The notes beneath the pieces are model-generated. The model saw nothing but the letters and a program-made list of their open reading frames with translations. It made no database searches and was not told the DNA's origin. Made by a program: the position numbers and the translations under genes. Source: an uncultured Oscillospiraceae bacterium (lineage in GTDB: Bacteria > Bacillota > Clostridia > Oscillospirales > Ruminococcaceae). From it: DNA of 64,000 nucleotides. Shown in pieces: positions 9,078-18,202 of the stretch (position 1 is the stretch's first letter; every line of letters starts with the position of its first letter). The stretch spans positions 62,001-126,000 of the forward strand of contig CAJTNJ010000001.1 of assembly GCA_910577565.1 (NCBI GenBank). Reading direction: 5' to 3'.

Positions 9078-10259
9078 ATGAATTATAAATTTTCCCATAA
9101 ATTAGATGGTCTTAAACCATCGGCTATACGAGAAATTCTTAAATATTCTTCTAAATCAGATGTTATTCCATTTTCTGCCGGTAATCCCCCGTCTGAAGCA
9201 TTCCCAATAAATGATATACAGAAAATTACCAACGATATCCTAAAAAACAAACCGGTGGCTGCTTTACAATATGGAGTTTCTGAAGGATATGAAAAATTAC
9301 GTAATTATTTAAAGGAAGATTTATCAAATAGGTTTGATATTAACTGTGATAGCGATGTAATTATAGTTAGTGGTGCCCAACAAGCAATAGATCTTGTCAC
9401 TAGAACTTTTTGCAATTGTGGTGATGTGGTAATATGTGAAAACCCAACTTTTATTGGTGCAATTACTGCATTTAAAAGCAATAATGTAAACTTGGTTGGC
9501 GTTAATTTAGAAAATAACGGTGTTGATGTTGAAAAGCTTGAAAAAGCATTTAAACAAAATCCTAATGCAAAGATTTTTTACACTATACCTAATTTTCAAA
9601 ATCCAACTGGCATTACTACAAGTGAGGAAAAACGTGCTTGTATATATAATTTGGCTAAAAAATATGGTGTTATTGTTTTAGAAGACAATCCATATGGAGA
9701 TTTAAGATTTGATGACGAAGACATAAATCCCATAAAATCATTGGATGATGAAGGAATCGTTATATATGTTGGAAGCTTTTCGAAAATATTTTCTCCTGGC
9801 CTCAGAGTAGGATACATAAGTGCTAACAATAAGATTACACAAAAACTTGTAATATTAAAACAGGCAAATGATGTGCATACTAATTTGCTTTCTCAAATTA
9901 CAGTTTTTGATTTTCTAACAAAATATGATATTAAAGCTCATATTAATAAACTTAAAAAGTTATATAAGCACAAATATGACCTTATGAATAACTGCATTAA
10001 TAAATATATTAAAGGCTATAAATTAAATTATATTAAACCTAAAGGCGGACTGTTCATTTGGCTTGAGCTTCCAGAATCTATCGATATGCTAGATTTTTGC
10101 AATAAAGCTATCAAAGATCACTCTGTAGCTTTAATTCCCGGCAATGTTTTTTATATTGGGCAAAACATAAAAAGCAATGCTTTCAGGGCAAACTATTCTG
10201 CTCCAAGCGATTCTCAAATAGAGTGCGGAATCAAAATTATAGGAAATATGCTTAAATAG
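9078..10259 (+). CDS. PLP-dependent aminotransferase, 2-aminoadipate/KAT-like family
   Basis: A 393-residue fold-type I aminotransferase of the group that includes LysN, kynurenine/2-aminoadipate transaminases and the catalytic half of MocR regulators. Here there is no GntR DNA-binding domain. Visible motifs are SAGNPPSEAFP, QYGVSEGYEKLR, PNFQNPTG (N175), LEDNPYGDLRF (D203, Y206), the lysine K236 in GSFSKIFSPGLRVGY and R243. The GGGGAG site is 7 bases before ATG. It lies 18 bases upstream of trpS and is probably cotranscribed. The natural substrate is uncertain; aromatic, branched or 2-aminoadipate donors are all known in this family. Confidence 0.87.
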   Translation: MNYKFSHKLDGLKPSAIREILKYSSKSDVIPFSAGNPPSEAFPINDIQKITNDILKNKPVAALQYGVSEGYEKLRNYLKEDLSNRFDINCDSDVIIVSGAQQAIDLVTRTFCNCGDVVICENPTFIGAITAFKSNNVNLVGVNLENNGVDVEKLEKAFKQNPNAKIFYTIPNFQNPTGITTSEEKRACIYNLAKKYGVIVLEDNPYGDLRFDDEDINPIKSLDDEGIVIYVGSFSKIFSPGLRVGYISANNKITQKLVILKQANDVHTNLLSQITVFDFLTKYDIKAHINKLKKLYKHKYDLMNNCINKYIKGYKLNYIKPKGGLFIWLELPESIDMLDFCNKAIKDHSVALIPGNVFYIGQNIKSNAFRANYSAPSDSQIECGIKIIGNMLK

Positions 10260-10277
10260 GAAAGGTGTGAAAAAATA

Positions 10278-11288
10278 TTGAATATGGAAAATAAAAAGCA
10301 GGTTATGTTAAGCGGTATACAACCCACTGGTATATTTACATTGGGTAACTATATAGGAGCTATAAAAAATTGGGAAAAAGTGCAACAAGAATATAAATGC
10401 CTTTATTTTATTGCAAATTTGCATTCATTGACTGTTAAAAATGATCCTAAAATAATTAAACAGCTAACTTTAGACTCTGTTGCATTATTGCTTGCTTGCG
10501 GTATAGACATAAAAAAGAGCATAGTGTTTATTCAAAGTCATGTTCCAAGACATGCCGAATTGTCTTGGGTATTAGCTTGTCATACACAATTTGGCGAGCT
10601 TTCAAGGATGACTCAATTTAAAGATAAAAGTTCAAAAAATGCTGACAATATAAATGCTGGCTTATTTTGCTACCCTGTACTCATGGCTGCTGATATTTTA
10701 TTATATCAAGCAAACTATGTACCAATTGGCGCCGATCAAAAGCAACATCTTGAAATAACACGTGATATTGCCAATAGATTCAACAAATTATATGGTGATA
10801 TTTTTGAAATACCTAATCCCTACATACAAAAAAAAGGCGCAAGAATTATGAGCCTACAAGATCCAACTTCTAAAATGTCTAAATCCGATAACAACCCAAA
10901 TTGTTATATTTCAATTTTGGATACAAAAGATGTTATAATAAAAAAATTTAAGCGCGCTGTTACTGATTCAGATACAAATATAATATATAGCGATGACAAA
11001 CCCGGAATATCAAATCTTATGACGATTTATTCAGTTATTTCCGGAAAAAGCATAAAAGAAACTGAGCAAGAATTTGCAGGGAAAGGCTATGGATATTTTA
11101 AAACTGCTATAGGCGAATTGGTGGCTTGCCATTTAAAACCTATTCAAGATAAATATGAAAAATTATTAGAAGATAAAAAATATCTTCAAGAAGTTTGTTT
11201 AAATGGCGCTGAACAAGCATCAAAAATTGCTTCAAAAACATTAAATAAAGTTTATAAAAGCCTTGGAATTTTAACTAAAAATTTCTAG
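10278..11288 (+). CDS. trpS: tryptophanyl-tRNA synthetase
   Basis: A class I synthetase that charges tRNA-Trp. It has the HIGH-equivalent TLGNYIGA (about 21-28), the KMSKS loop (199-203), MAADILLY and GADQKQHLE segments, and the usual length of 336 residues. The TTG at 10278 is 11 bases after AAAGGTG; ATG at 10284 is 17 bases away, so TTG is preferred. No T-box leader (GGGTGG-type box plus terminator) was found before this gene or the aminotransferase upstream. Confidence 0.97.
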   Translation: MNMENKKQVMLSGIQPTGIFTLGNYIGAIKNWEKVQQEYKCLYFIANLHSLTVKNDPKIIKQLTLDSVALLLACGIDIKKSIVFIQSHVPRHAELSWVLACHTQFGELSRMTQFKDKSSKNADNINAGLFCYPVLMAADILLYQANYVPIGADQKQHLEITRDIANRFNKLYGDIFEIPNPYIQKKGARIMSLQDPTSKMSKSDNNPNCYISILDTKDVIIKKFKRAVTDSDTNIIYSDDKPGISNLMTIYSVISGKSIKETEQEFAGKGYGYFKTAIGELVACHLKPIQDKYEKLLEDKKYLQEVCLNGAEQASKIASKTLNKVYKSLGILTKNF

Positions 11289-11514
11289 CATACTTAACCA
11301 TAATTTTTCCAAAAATAAGATATTGCATTTTTATATATTTTAAGGTGAAATTTTAAAAAAATATATTAATTTGATAAAAATCTTAAATTGACTAATTAAA
11401 TATAACAAAAAAACACTAATTTAATTATGGGAAACCTTATCCATAAACTGCTAAAAATGTCGCAATTATATAAGATCGCTTTAATGCAATTATATTGAAA
11501 GAAGGTCAAAGAAT

Positions 11515-12582
11515 ATGTCAAACATCAAAATTGAATTAACTAAAAATCCAAAACCCAAATCAAAAAATTTTAATTTTGGAAAAAATTTTACAGACCATAT
11601 GTTCATTATGGATTACGATGAGGGTATTGGTTGGCATAATCAAATAATAAAACCTTATGGTCCACTTACAATTGACCCATCTTGCAGCTGCTTGCATTAT
11701 GGCCAAGAAATATTTGAAGGCTTAAAAGCATACAGAACAAAAGATAATGTTATTCAACTTTTTAGACCACTTGAAAACTTTAAAAGAATGAATGCATCTT
11801 GTGATAGAATGTGCATACCTTTTATAGACGAAAAAATTGCTTTAAATGCTTTAATCACACTTCTTAAAATCGATAGTGAATGGGTTCCTTATGAAGAAGG
11901 CGCTACACTTTATATACGTCCGTTTATTATTGCAACAGAAAATGCTTTGGGTGTGCATCGATCAAACAGTTATAAATTCATAATAATAATGTCTCCATCA
12001 GGTGCATATTACGCAAACGGACTTTCACCTATTAAGATATTTGTTGAAAAAGACTATGTTCGCGCAGTACCCGGAGGCACAGGAACTGCAAAAACTGGTG
12101 GCAACTATGCAGCATCAATAAAATCTCAAAATATCGCAAAAAAAGCCGGATATAATGAAGTTCTTTGGCTTGATGGCATACATCGCAAATATATCGAAGA
12201 GGTTGGTGCAATGAATATTTTCTTTCGCATCAATGATAAAATAATCACTCCTAAACTAAACGGAAGCATTTTATGTGGCATAACTCGAGATTCTATTATT
12301 CAGTTGGTTAAAGATTGGAATTTACCTTTTGAAGAACGCAAAATAGACGTTGATGAGATACTAAATGCTTATGATAACAACACCCTTCAAGAAGTTTGGG
12401 GAACAGGAACTGCTGCTGTAGTTTCACCCGTTGGCACTTTAGGTTACAATAATAAAATTTTAAATATTAATAACAATAAAATTGGAGATATATCTAAAAA
12501 ATTATACGATAATTTAACTGGTATACAATTTGGAAAACTACCCGACCAACATAATTGGATATTAAAATTAGAAAATGATTAA
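11515..12582 (+). CDS. ilvE: branched-chain amino acid aminotransferase
   Basis: A 355-residue fold-type IV PLP enzyme that interconverts Val, Leu and Ile with their 2-oxo acids. Features are DEGIGWHN, LHYGQEIFEGLKAY, the catalytic lysine K193 in GGTGTAKTGGNYAAS, EVLWLDG, YIEEVGAMNIFF and a C-terminal GTAAVVSPVG. Length and order match the larger (class II) IlvE group. The start follows GAAAGAAGG. The gene ends 11 bases before the convergent lipoprotein gene. The 226-base upstream region shows no T-box or leader peptide. Confidence 0.95.
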   Translation: MSNIKIELTKNPKPKSKNFNFGKNFTDHMFIMDYDEGIGWHNQIIKPYGPLTIDPSCSCLHYGQEIFEGLKAYRTKDNVIQLFRPLENFKRMNASCDRMCIPFIDEKIALNALITLLKIDSEWVPYEEGATLYIRPFIIATENALGVHRSNSYKFIIIMSPSGAYYANGLSPIKIFVEKDYVRAVPGGTGTAKTGGNYAASIKSQNIAKKAGYNEVLWLDGIHRKYIEEVGAMNIFFRINDKIITPKLNGSILCGITRDSIIQLVKDWNLPFEERKIDVDEILNAYDNNTLQEVWGTGTAAVVSPVGTLGYNNKILNINNNKIGDISKKLYDNLTGIQFGKLPDQHNWILKLEND

Positions 12583-12593
12583 AATATAAACTT

Positions 12594-13061
12594 TTATTTT
12601 AGTTTAAAAGTACAATTTAATTTTTTATTAGGAACATTAAGCGTGGATGGTACTCCAGTTGATTCATCAATCTTAATATTATAATTACCATATTCGGTAG
12701 ACCCATTAATTTCTTTGTCAAATTTAGAAATTGAGTCTTGCAATGACTTAGCTATTACTTCGGGGCAAGTTGATTTTAGAATATTTAAATTTTCTTCTTT
12801 TATCTCAAGTCCCATATACTTTACAGTCCCTAAATCACCATCAAATATGAATGTAAGTCCATCAAGACATTTCGGGTATGTGTAAGTAACTGTTATAATT
12901 GCTCCACTGCATTTTATATTAGCTTCAGATTTTATATCTTCCTGCTTGCATGTCGCAATTAATTCAAAATCACTTTTCTTATTTAAAGAGAGAACTTTTT
13001 TAGGTGAACATCCACTTAAAAATAATGTTATTGCCAATATAAATAATAAAAGCTTTTTCAA
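12594..13061 (-). CDS. small lipoprotein, function unknown
   Basis: A lipoprotein of about 155 residues. After a hydrophobic signal the lipobox LSGC puts the lipidated cysteine at C18. The mature part repeats a pattern of short beta-like segments and KFDKEINGSTEYGNYNIKIDESTG, which resembles no family I can name. The open frame extends to an ATG at 13082, but TTG 13059-13061 lies 7 bases after GGGAGG and gives a normal signal peptide, so it is preferred. It is downstream of spoIVB on the same strand, 185 bases away. Confidence 0.75.
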   Translation of the reverse strand: MKKLLLFILAITLFLSGCSPKKVLSLNKKSDFELIATCKQEDIKSEANIKCSGAIITVTYTYPKCLDGLTFIFDGDLGTVKYMGLEIKEENLNILKSTCPEVIAKSLQDSISKFDKEINGSTEYGNYNIKIDESTGVPSTLNVPNKKLNCTFKLK

Positions 13062-13246
13062 TTTAACGCCTCCCTGTAACATACTAAATAACAGATATGC
13101 GAAAAAAACAAGCTTTATTACTTTTATAAATTATATTAAATTTTTAAGCACTAATAAGAGAACTAAAATATGCCCAACTAACTTATTTTAATAGATTTAA
13201 TTTGTTAAAATTTTGCTTCTAACACACTCTTATTATATTTGTTGTC

Positions 13247-14452
13247 TTAACTATGGCTTTTAGATACTTCATTGGATTTTTCAAACATTGTTTCTGCAAA
13301 AACTCCATATCCTTTTGTAGGATCGTTTACAAACACATGTGTTACGGCTCCTATTAATTTGCCATTTTGAATTATTGGACTTCCACTCATTCCTTGAACA
13401 ATTCCTCCTGCTTTTTTTAGAAGTTCTGAGTCAGTAATTTTAATTACGTAATTCCTGGTATCTTGATTAAAATCTATCGATTCAATTTCTATTTCATAAT
13501 CTTTTGGTTCTTCACCTGATATTGTACTATATATAGTTGCTTTACCGGTAGTTGCTTCTTGTTTAAGACCTAACAATATTGGTTCATGCGTTGTTAAAGG
13601 CTGCTTTAATCTGCCATATAATCCGCAAGACGTGTTTATCTCAACATTCCCTAAGGAATCATTGCTTAAAAACACACCGCAAAGTTCACCGGGATTACCG
13701 GAAGTACCTTGTTTTACTCCGCTTATTGATGCACCCACAATTTCACCACTACCAAGAGGAAGCACATCTCCCGTATCAACATCACATATTGGATGTCCCA
13801 GACCACCAAATACACCTTCTCCAGTGCAAAATGTAATCGTTCCTATACCTGCTGAGCTATCACGTACCCAAAGTCCTGTTTGCCAAGCATTATCTGTTGA
13901 CGAAACAACAGGTGATAATACTGTTTCAAGATCATTATCTTGTCTTTTATATTTTACTTTCATTTTCCTTCCGTCACTTGATAACACCATATCTCTAAGT
14001 TGCTGGTTACTTTTGACTTTTACACCATCTATTGATATAATAACATCTCCAGCCTTCAATCCTGCGTTTGCAGCGGGGCTTACATTTCCGTCTTTTGTCG
14101 CTATGGACGCAACGTTTATTATCATCACTCCATCTGTTAACAATTTTACACCAAATGGAGTACCACATGGTATAATGGACATCTCATCCAATTCTTTAAC
14201 GCGTGCTTGTTTAATTGGAATAATGCCAAGTAAGGATATATTTATTTCTTCATCAAAATTAAAACTTTTACCTGCAACAACATCATTTCCAATTCTTGAC
14301 GCTGTAACTCCTATTGAATTTAAAGACAGAGAATCTCCGGAAAAAATGCGATAATTGTCTGGAAGAGTATATGAATAATAGCTAACAGTGCCCATTAAGC
14401 TTAATATTGTAACTGATAATAACGCCGATATAAAACGTATAAACTTTTTCAA
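13247..14452 (-). CDS. spoIVB: SpoIVB sporulation signalling protease
   Basis: The forespore-secreted serine protease that triggers the sigma-K checkpoint in Bacillus. It is 401 residues: N-terminal membrane signal (about 6-24), PDZ domain (about 105-180, KDGNVSPAANAGLKAGDVI) and S55 peptidase domain. The catalytic residues are H220 in GLGHPICD, D341 and S357 in GMSGSPI, all spaced as in the family. In most spore formers spo0A follows directly; here the next gene downstream is an unrelated lipoprotein. Its presence is strong evidence for an endospore former. Confidence 0.96.
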   Translation of the reverse strand: MKKFIRFISALLSVTILSLMGTVSYYSYTLPDNYRIFSGDSLSLNSIGVTASRIGNDVVAGKSFNFDEEINISLLGIIPIKQARVKELDEMSIIPCGTPFGVKLLTDGVMIINVASIATKDGNVSPAANAGLKAGDVIISIDGVKVKSNQQLRDMVLSSDGRKMKVKYKRQDNDLETVLSPVVSSTDNAWQTGLWVRDSSAGIGTITFCTGEGVFGGLGHPICDVDTGDVLPLGSGEIVGASISGVKQGTSGNPGELCGVFLSNDSLGNVEINTSCGLYGRLKQPLTTHEPILLGLKQEATTGKATIYSTISGEEPKDYEIEIESIDFNQDTRNYVIKITDSELLKKAGGIVQGMSGSPIIQNGKLIGAVTHVFVNDPTKGYGVFAETMFEKSNEVSKSHS

Positions 14453-14590
14453 AATAACACCTTCTTTTGCTCATAATAATATTTCATTTATCATAATCTT
14501 ATATTATAATATGCATTATCAGAAAGTTTTTTCGAATATATATTTTACTTTTTTTCCATATTATGATAATTTTTATTGAAAGGAATTATT

Positions 14591-14929
14591 ATGATTATTG
14601 CAATAATAGGTTCGAGAAGTGCAAAACTAGAACATATACAAAAAATATTAGAAATATTGCCAAAAGACTGCTCTTGCATAGTTAGTGGTGGTGCAAAAGG
14701 AGCAGATGCTATTGCAAAAAGAATAGCAAAAGAAAAAAATCTCCCTTTCAGAGAGTTTTTACCGGAATATAATATTTATGGAAAAACAGCTACAATAATA
14801 AGAAATCAAAAAATAGTAAATTTTGCCGATAAAATAATTGCTTTATGGGATTTTAAATCTAAAGGTACACAATCAACAATTTTATATGCTATCAAATGTA
14901 AAAAACTATGCAAAGTGATACCTATTTAG
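14591..14929 (+). CDS. SLOG-superfamily DUF2493-like protein
   Basis: A 112-residue Rossmann-like protein with the SLOG/DprA-type signature. It has GSRS near the N-terminus, CSCIVSGGAKGADAIAKRIAKEKNLP (the GGAxGAD nucleotide-binding turn) and RNQKIVNFADKIIALWD, ending with the KGTQSTI motif. SLOG proteins bind nucleotides or nucleotide-derived signals; the substrate here is unknown. ATG 14591 follows AAAGGA by 6 bases; an upstream in-frame TTG at 14576 lacks a site. It is divergent from spoIVB and convergent with the DUF1284 operon. Confidence 0.8.
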   Translation: MIIAIIGSRSAKLEHIQKILEILPKDCSCIVSGGAKGADAIAKRIAKEKNLPFREFLPEYNIYGKTATIIRNQKIVNFADKIIALWDFKSKGTQSTILYAIKCKKLCKVIPI

Positions 14930-14952
14930 TATACGACTTTTTATAAATAAAA

Positions 14953-15213
14953 TTATTTTTGTGTTAATTCCAAATTTTTCTTTTCAAGCCAAGAAATTGC
15001 GCTTTGCATCCCTTGCTCGTCCAAATCAAAAATTTTTTCTTGTAAAATGTCACTTTTTTCAAAACAGTTTTTACCTTTCCAAACAGCAATTTTCATTTTT
15101 ACTTCATCACAATTTGGAAATATTTTAAAATTAAAATCTTTGCAACTGCCCGAAAATATATTGCCAAATTTTAAATTGCTCAATGTAGGAATATGTAAAT
15201 TTTTCTTTTCCAT
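14953..15213 (-). CDS. conserved small protein, function unknown
   Basis: An 86-residue soluble protein without signal or membrane segment, containing the three cysteines C24, C35 and C50. No family is recognised. It is the third gene of an apparent bioY - DUF1284 - this operon (20 bases after the previous stop). It may be a partner of the cysteine-rich DUF1284 protein, but only position supports this. Confidence 0.6.
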   Translation of the reverse strand: MEKKNLHIPTLSNLKFGNIFSGSCKDFNFKIFPNCDEVKMKIAVWKGKNCFEKSDILQEKIFDLDEQGMQSAISWLEKKNLELTQK

Positions 15214-15233
15214 CTAAACTCATTCCTTAAAAA

Positions 15234-15617
15234 TTAAAGTTTTATGTGAATATCTTTACAAATATATACCCAACGACAATCTTCACAAAAACTGTCGATT
15301 TTTGAAACTTTTTCATTAATAATTAAAACATATTTACTCCATGGCAGCACAGTGCCTTCAGCAATATTACATATATTCAAGCACTTTTTATCTAATGACA
15401 AAACAGATCCTATAACACATTCTTTTGATCCAGAATGAATGCAAGAATCACACAAAACATCATTTGAACAAACAAGTTTTACATGATTATCAGGATGTGT
15501 TTTTAAAAATGATGTAAAATTTTTCATTTCAGAAACAAATTTTTCATCATAACCTTTACCTATAAATCTTGGTATACATAGCCCATGGTGTGGTCTTAAC
15601 AATTTTGGAATATTCAT
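15234..15617 (-). CDS. DUF1284 family cysteine-rich protein
   Basis: A 127-residue protein starting with LRPHHGLCIPRFIGKGY, the DUF1284 signature (LRPHHLLC followed by a GKGYS-like segment). It has a series of cysteines (CSNDVLCDSCIHSGSKEC, then KKCLNIC and CEDCRWVYIC), suggesting bound metal or an iron-sulfur cluster. This is inferred from spacing only. It lies 14 bases downstream of bioY and 20 bases upstream of another small gene, so it is probably coexpressed with the biotin transporter component. Confidence 0.8.
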   Translation of the reverse strand: MNIPKLLRPHHGLCIPRFIGKGYDEKFVSEMKNFTSFLKTHPDNHVKLVCSNDVLCDSCIHSGSKECVIGSVLSLDKKCLNICNIAEGTVLPWSKYVLIINEKVSKIDSFCEDCRWVYICKDIHIKL

Positions 15618-15631
15618 TAGTAATCTTTTAC

Positions 15632-16189
15632 TTAAGACAGTTGTGATTTTAATGCATTTTCAAGCTGAGGTACAAGCAGCAATAAAGCAATTATCTTTAA
15701 TGTATCACCAACTAAAAAAGGTACAACACAAACCATAAGTGCGGCAACAAAATCAGCGCCACTATATAACATATACCACACTAAACCAAGTATGTAACAA
15801 ACAATGGTTCCGACTATAAATGACAACAATAGCCATAATATTTTATTTATATAATTATTTGTTGATTTTCCAAATTTACTATATAAAAGTCCAATAACAA
15901 ATGAAGTTGGTACAAAACCAATTAAAAAGCCTGCTGTTGGCCCCAAAAACAAACCAGCTCCACCCATGAATCCAGCTCCTACTGGTAATCCAATAAACAA
16001 TAAAATTAAATATATAACCTGGCTAATCGGTCCATATTTAGGACCTATTAATGCACCGGAAAGATAAACTGCAAAAGTTGCAAGCGTAATAGGTATAGGT
16101 GGTATTGGCACAGCAATGGGAGCTAAAACACAAGTAAGAGCGGCACATAAAGCGCATAGAGTAAAGTTAATCATGAGTTGTTTTTGCAT
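15632..16189 (-). CDS. bioY: BioY, biotin ECF transporter substrate-binding component
   Basis: A 185-residue integral membrane protein with about six hydrophobic helices and the BioY signatures LAPIAVPIPPIPITLATFAVYLSGALIGPKYG, GLPVGAGFMGGAGLFLGPTAGFLIGF and a C-terminal VPFLVGDTLKI. It captures biotin for the energy-coupling (ECF) ATPase module, which is not in this window. The GGAGGTAAG site precedes ATG. It is the first gene of a three-gene operon. No convincing BirA operator was found upstream. Confidence 0.95.
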   Translation of the reverse strand: MQKQLMINFTLCALCAALTCVLAPIAVPIPPIPITLATFAVYLSGALIGPKYGPISQVIYLILLFIGLPVGAGFMGGAGLFLGPTAGFLIGFVPTSFVIGLLYSKFGKSTNNYINKILWLLLSFIVGTIVCYILGLVWYMLYSGADFVAALMVCVVPFLVGDTLKIIALLLLVPQLENALKSQLS

Positions 16190-16239
16190 ATTATCTTACC
16201 TCCAAATTATAAACATAAATTATTTATAAATTATTATTA

Positions 16240-16268
16240 ATTTTATATTATAAACAAAAAAAAGTCAA
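16240..16268 (-). promoter_or_regulatory. candidate promoter of the bioY operon
   Basis: Minus strand TTGACT (16263-16268), 17 bases, then TAAAAT (16240-16245), about 50 bases before the bioY start. The region is so AT-rich that the -10 placement is uncertain. Confidence 0.45.
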
Positions 16269-16473
16269 TCTAGGAACTTAGATAAAAAACAAATAAAGGT
16301 TTCTAAATATGTTTTTTTAAGAGTCAGAAAAATTTAAGCTAAAAATTTAAAGTTATTTAGGATTTTTTGTAAACAATATAATTGGTTTAGTTGTTTAAAA
16401 TTTCGCTAACAACAGTCACATCATAATTTAAAATTCCATTTATTTCACAATCGATTACAATAAAAGGAATTTT

Positions 16474-16517
16474 TATAAAAAAATCCAACAAAAGGCACTA
16501 ACCATTTTGTTGGATTT
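16474..16517 (-). terminator. intrinsic terminator of gapA
   Basis: A perfect 13-bp stem, AAATCCAACAAAA (16481-16493) / TTTTGTTGGATTT (16505-16517), sits 36 bases after the gapA stop. On the minus strand it is followed by a T-rich tract. Confidence 0.88.
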
Positions 16518-16553
16518 AATAATAAACTTAAAACTATTAGATTAAAAAATTAA

Positions 16554-17570
16554 TTAAGCATTATCAACTGCATTCATGTGTTCAATAAGCTTTAGGACCT
16601 TGTTGCTATAACCCCATTCGTTATCATACCAAGAAATTAATTTTACAAAATGATCATTTAACATAATACCAGCTTTTTCATCAAAAATTGAAGTGCGAGA
16701 ATCACCGATAAAATCTGAAGAAACAACCATTTCATCTGTATATCCCAATATACCTTTAAGCTCACCTTCAGAAGCTTTCTTAATAGCAGCACAGATTTCT
16801 TCATAAGAGGTTGACTTTTCAAGGCTTACAGTTAAGTCGACAACTGAAACATCTAAAGTTGGAACACGCATAGACATGCCCGTTAATTTACCTGCCATCT
16901 CTGGAAGAACAAGAGCGCAAGCTTTAGCAGCGCCGGTTGAAGAAGGAATGATATTGCCAGAAGCAGCACGTCCACCTCTCCAGTCTTTCTTAGAAGGACC
17001 ATCAACTGTTTTTTGTGTACCAGTAGTTGAGTGAACTGTTGTCATAAGACCTTCTTTTATTCCAAAGTTTTCATGAACAACCTTTACAAGAGGAGCTAAA
17101 CAGTTTGTTGTACAAGAAGCATTTGATACAATCTTCATGTCTTTATTATATTTGTCTAGATTAACACCACAAACAAAAGTGGGTGTTTCCTTATCTTTAG
17201 CAGGAGCAGAGATAACAACTTTTTTTGCACCACCAGCAAGATGAGCTGAAGCAGCATCTGTTGTACAAAAAACTCCAGTAGATTCTACAACAAAGTCGGC
17301 ATTGCAAGAATTCCATGGTATTTCTTTTGGATCCATTTTATCGAAAAACTTAATTTCTTTGCCATTAACAATTATAGAGTTATCTGTGTAAGAAATTTCT
17401 CCGTCAAATTTACCATGTACCGTATCATAACGCAGCATATATGCACAGTAATCTGGTGTCATAAAAGGATCGTTAATTCCAGTAAATTCGATGTTTGAAT
17501 TACTTAAACCAGCACGAAATACCAAGCGACCAATTCGTCCAAAACCATTGATTCCAACTTTAATAGCCAT
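16554..17570 (-). CDS. gapA: glyceraldehyde-3-phosphate dehydrogenase
   Basis: A 338-residue glycolytic enzyme oxidising glyceraldehyde 3-phosphate with NAD and phosphate. It has the N-terminal dinucleotide fold INGFGRIGRLVFR, catalytic C153 in NASCTTNC, H180 in TTVHSTTGTQ, and WYDNEWGYSNKV near the end. Codon use and a strong promoter plus terminator fit a highly expressed, monocistronic gene. GGAGG is 9 bases upstream of ATG. Confidence 0.98.
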   Translation of the reverse strand: MAIKVGINGFGRIGRLVFRAGLSNSNIEFTGINDPFMTPDYCAYMLRYDTVHGKFDGEISYTDNSIIVNGKEIKFFDKMDPKEIPWNSCNADFVVESTGVFCTTDAASAHLAGGAKKVVISAPAKDKETPTFVCGVNLDKYNKDMKIVSNASCTTNCLAPLVKVVHENFGIKEGLMTTVHSTTGTQKTVDGPSKKDWRGGRAASGNIIPSSTGAAKACALVLPEMAGKLTGMSMRVPTLDVSVVDLTVSLEKSTSYEEICAAIKKASEGELKGILGYTDEMVVSSDFIGDSRTSIFDEKAGIMLNDHFVKLISWYDNEWGYSNKVLKLIEHMNAVDNA

Positions 17571-17604
17571 TATTAAAAACCTCCAAAAATAATAATTTAT
17601 ATAT

Positions 17605-17633
17605 ATTATAAACTAAATTATAAATAGTTACAA
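17605..17633 (-). promoter_or_regulatory. promoter of gapA
   Basis: Minus strand TTGTAA (17628-17633), 17 bases, then TATAAT (17605-17610), about 35 bases upstream of the start codon. Confidence 0.65.
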
Positions 17634-18095
17634 GCTTTTTTATAAAATCTATCAAATTATAAAAGTTAAATACAATATTGAACTTGTTATTTATATATCT
17701 AATTTTAATTACACAAAAAATGTTAAAGCGTTCATTTATTGTTTGTACATTTATAATTATAGGTTTGTAAATATTTCTTTATTCAATAATTTTTATATTT
17801 AATCGCAAAAAAATCTTAAATTAAAATCACATGCTCTAACTGCTATGTCTAATAAATGATTATATATGCTTTAATTTCCTTGGAACAAATAATTTTAATT
17901 TTTTGTTTTCTTCTCAACTTTTAATAGTGAAACAAATATAACTTTATTATATTTAGTTCGCACTTTGCATGCTTTTGACTTAACCATTCCTACTAATTTT
18001 CATATTTTATAATATTATTGACTTTTTATTATTTTTCTTTTTTAGCATATTACACACAACCCCTCAAGACAAGGGTTATTTTCAATAAATTTTCT

Positions 18096-18124
18096 TTGAC
18101 AATTGTGGGCTAATAGTCTATAAT
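18096..18124 (+). promoter_or_regulatory. consensus sigma-A promoter of the orphan kinase gene
   Basis: TTGACA (18096-18101), exactly 17 bases, TATAAT (18119-18124): both boxes are perfect. It lies about 80 bases upstream of the start codon and probably also serves pyrG. Confidence 0.85.
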
Positions 18125-18202
18125 AATTTAGAGTTCTGCAATTTATTGCAAATTTAATCAAAAATTATTAAGAAAATCAAAAGTCGAAAAAGGATGTAAT
18201 AT

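Larger units (their letters stand above)
16190..16553. other. intergenic stretch between bioY and gapA
   Basis: It holds the bioY ribosome binding site and candidate promoter at its left end and the gapA terminator at 16474-16517. The remaining 200 bases are AT-rich with no recognised element. Confidence 0.6.
17571..18202. other. long divergent intergenic region (gapA / orphan kinase)
   Basis: About 630 bases. The gapA promoter is at its left end and the kinase promoter at 18096-18124. Between 17650 and 18090 the sequence is AT-rich with no credible ORF or RNA gene. A short AACCC/GGGTT hairpin near 18058-18076 is too weak to call. Confidence 0.5.

Noticed and set aside
11289..11514. Possible T-box or leader peptide before ilvE (and before trpS)
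   Set aside because: No conserved T-box sequence, no terminator/antiterminator pair and no branched-chain or Trp codon run was found.
13632..14354. 240-codon open frame on the plus strand opposite spoIVB
   Set aside because: It is the complement of a clear SpoIVB coding sequence, with no ribosome site and no family resemblance.
16190..16290. Possible BirA operator upstream of bioY
   Set aside because: Only loose TTGTTTATAA-like halves are present; spacing and symmetry do not match a BirA box.
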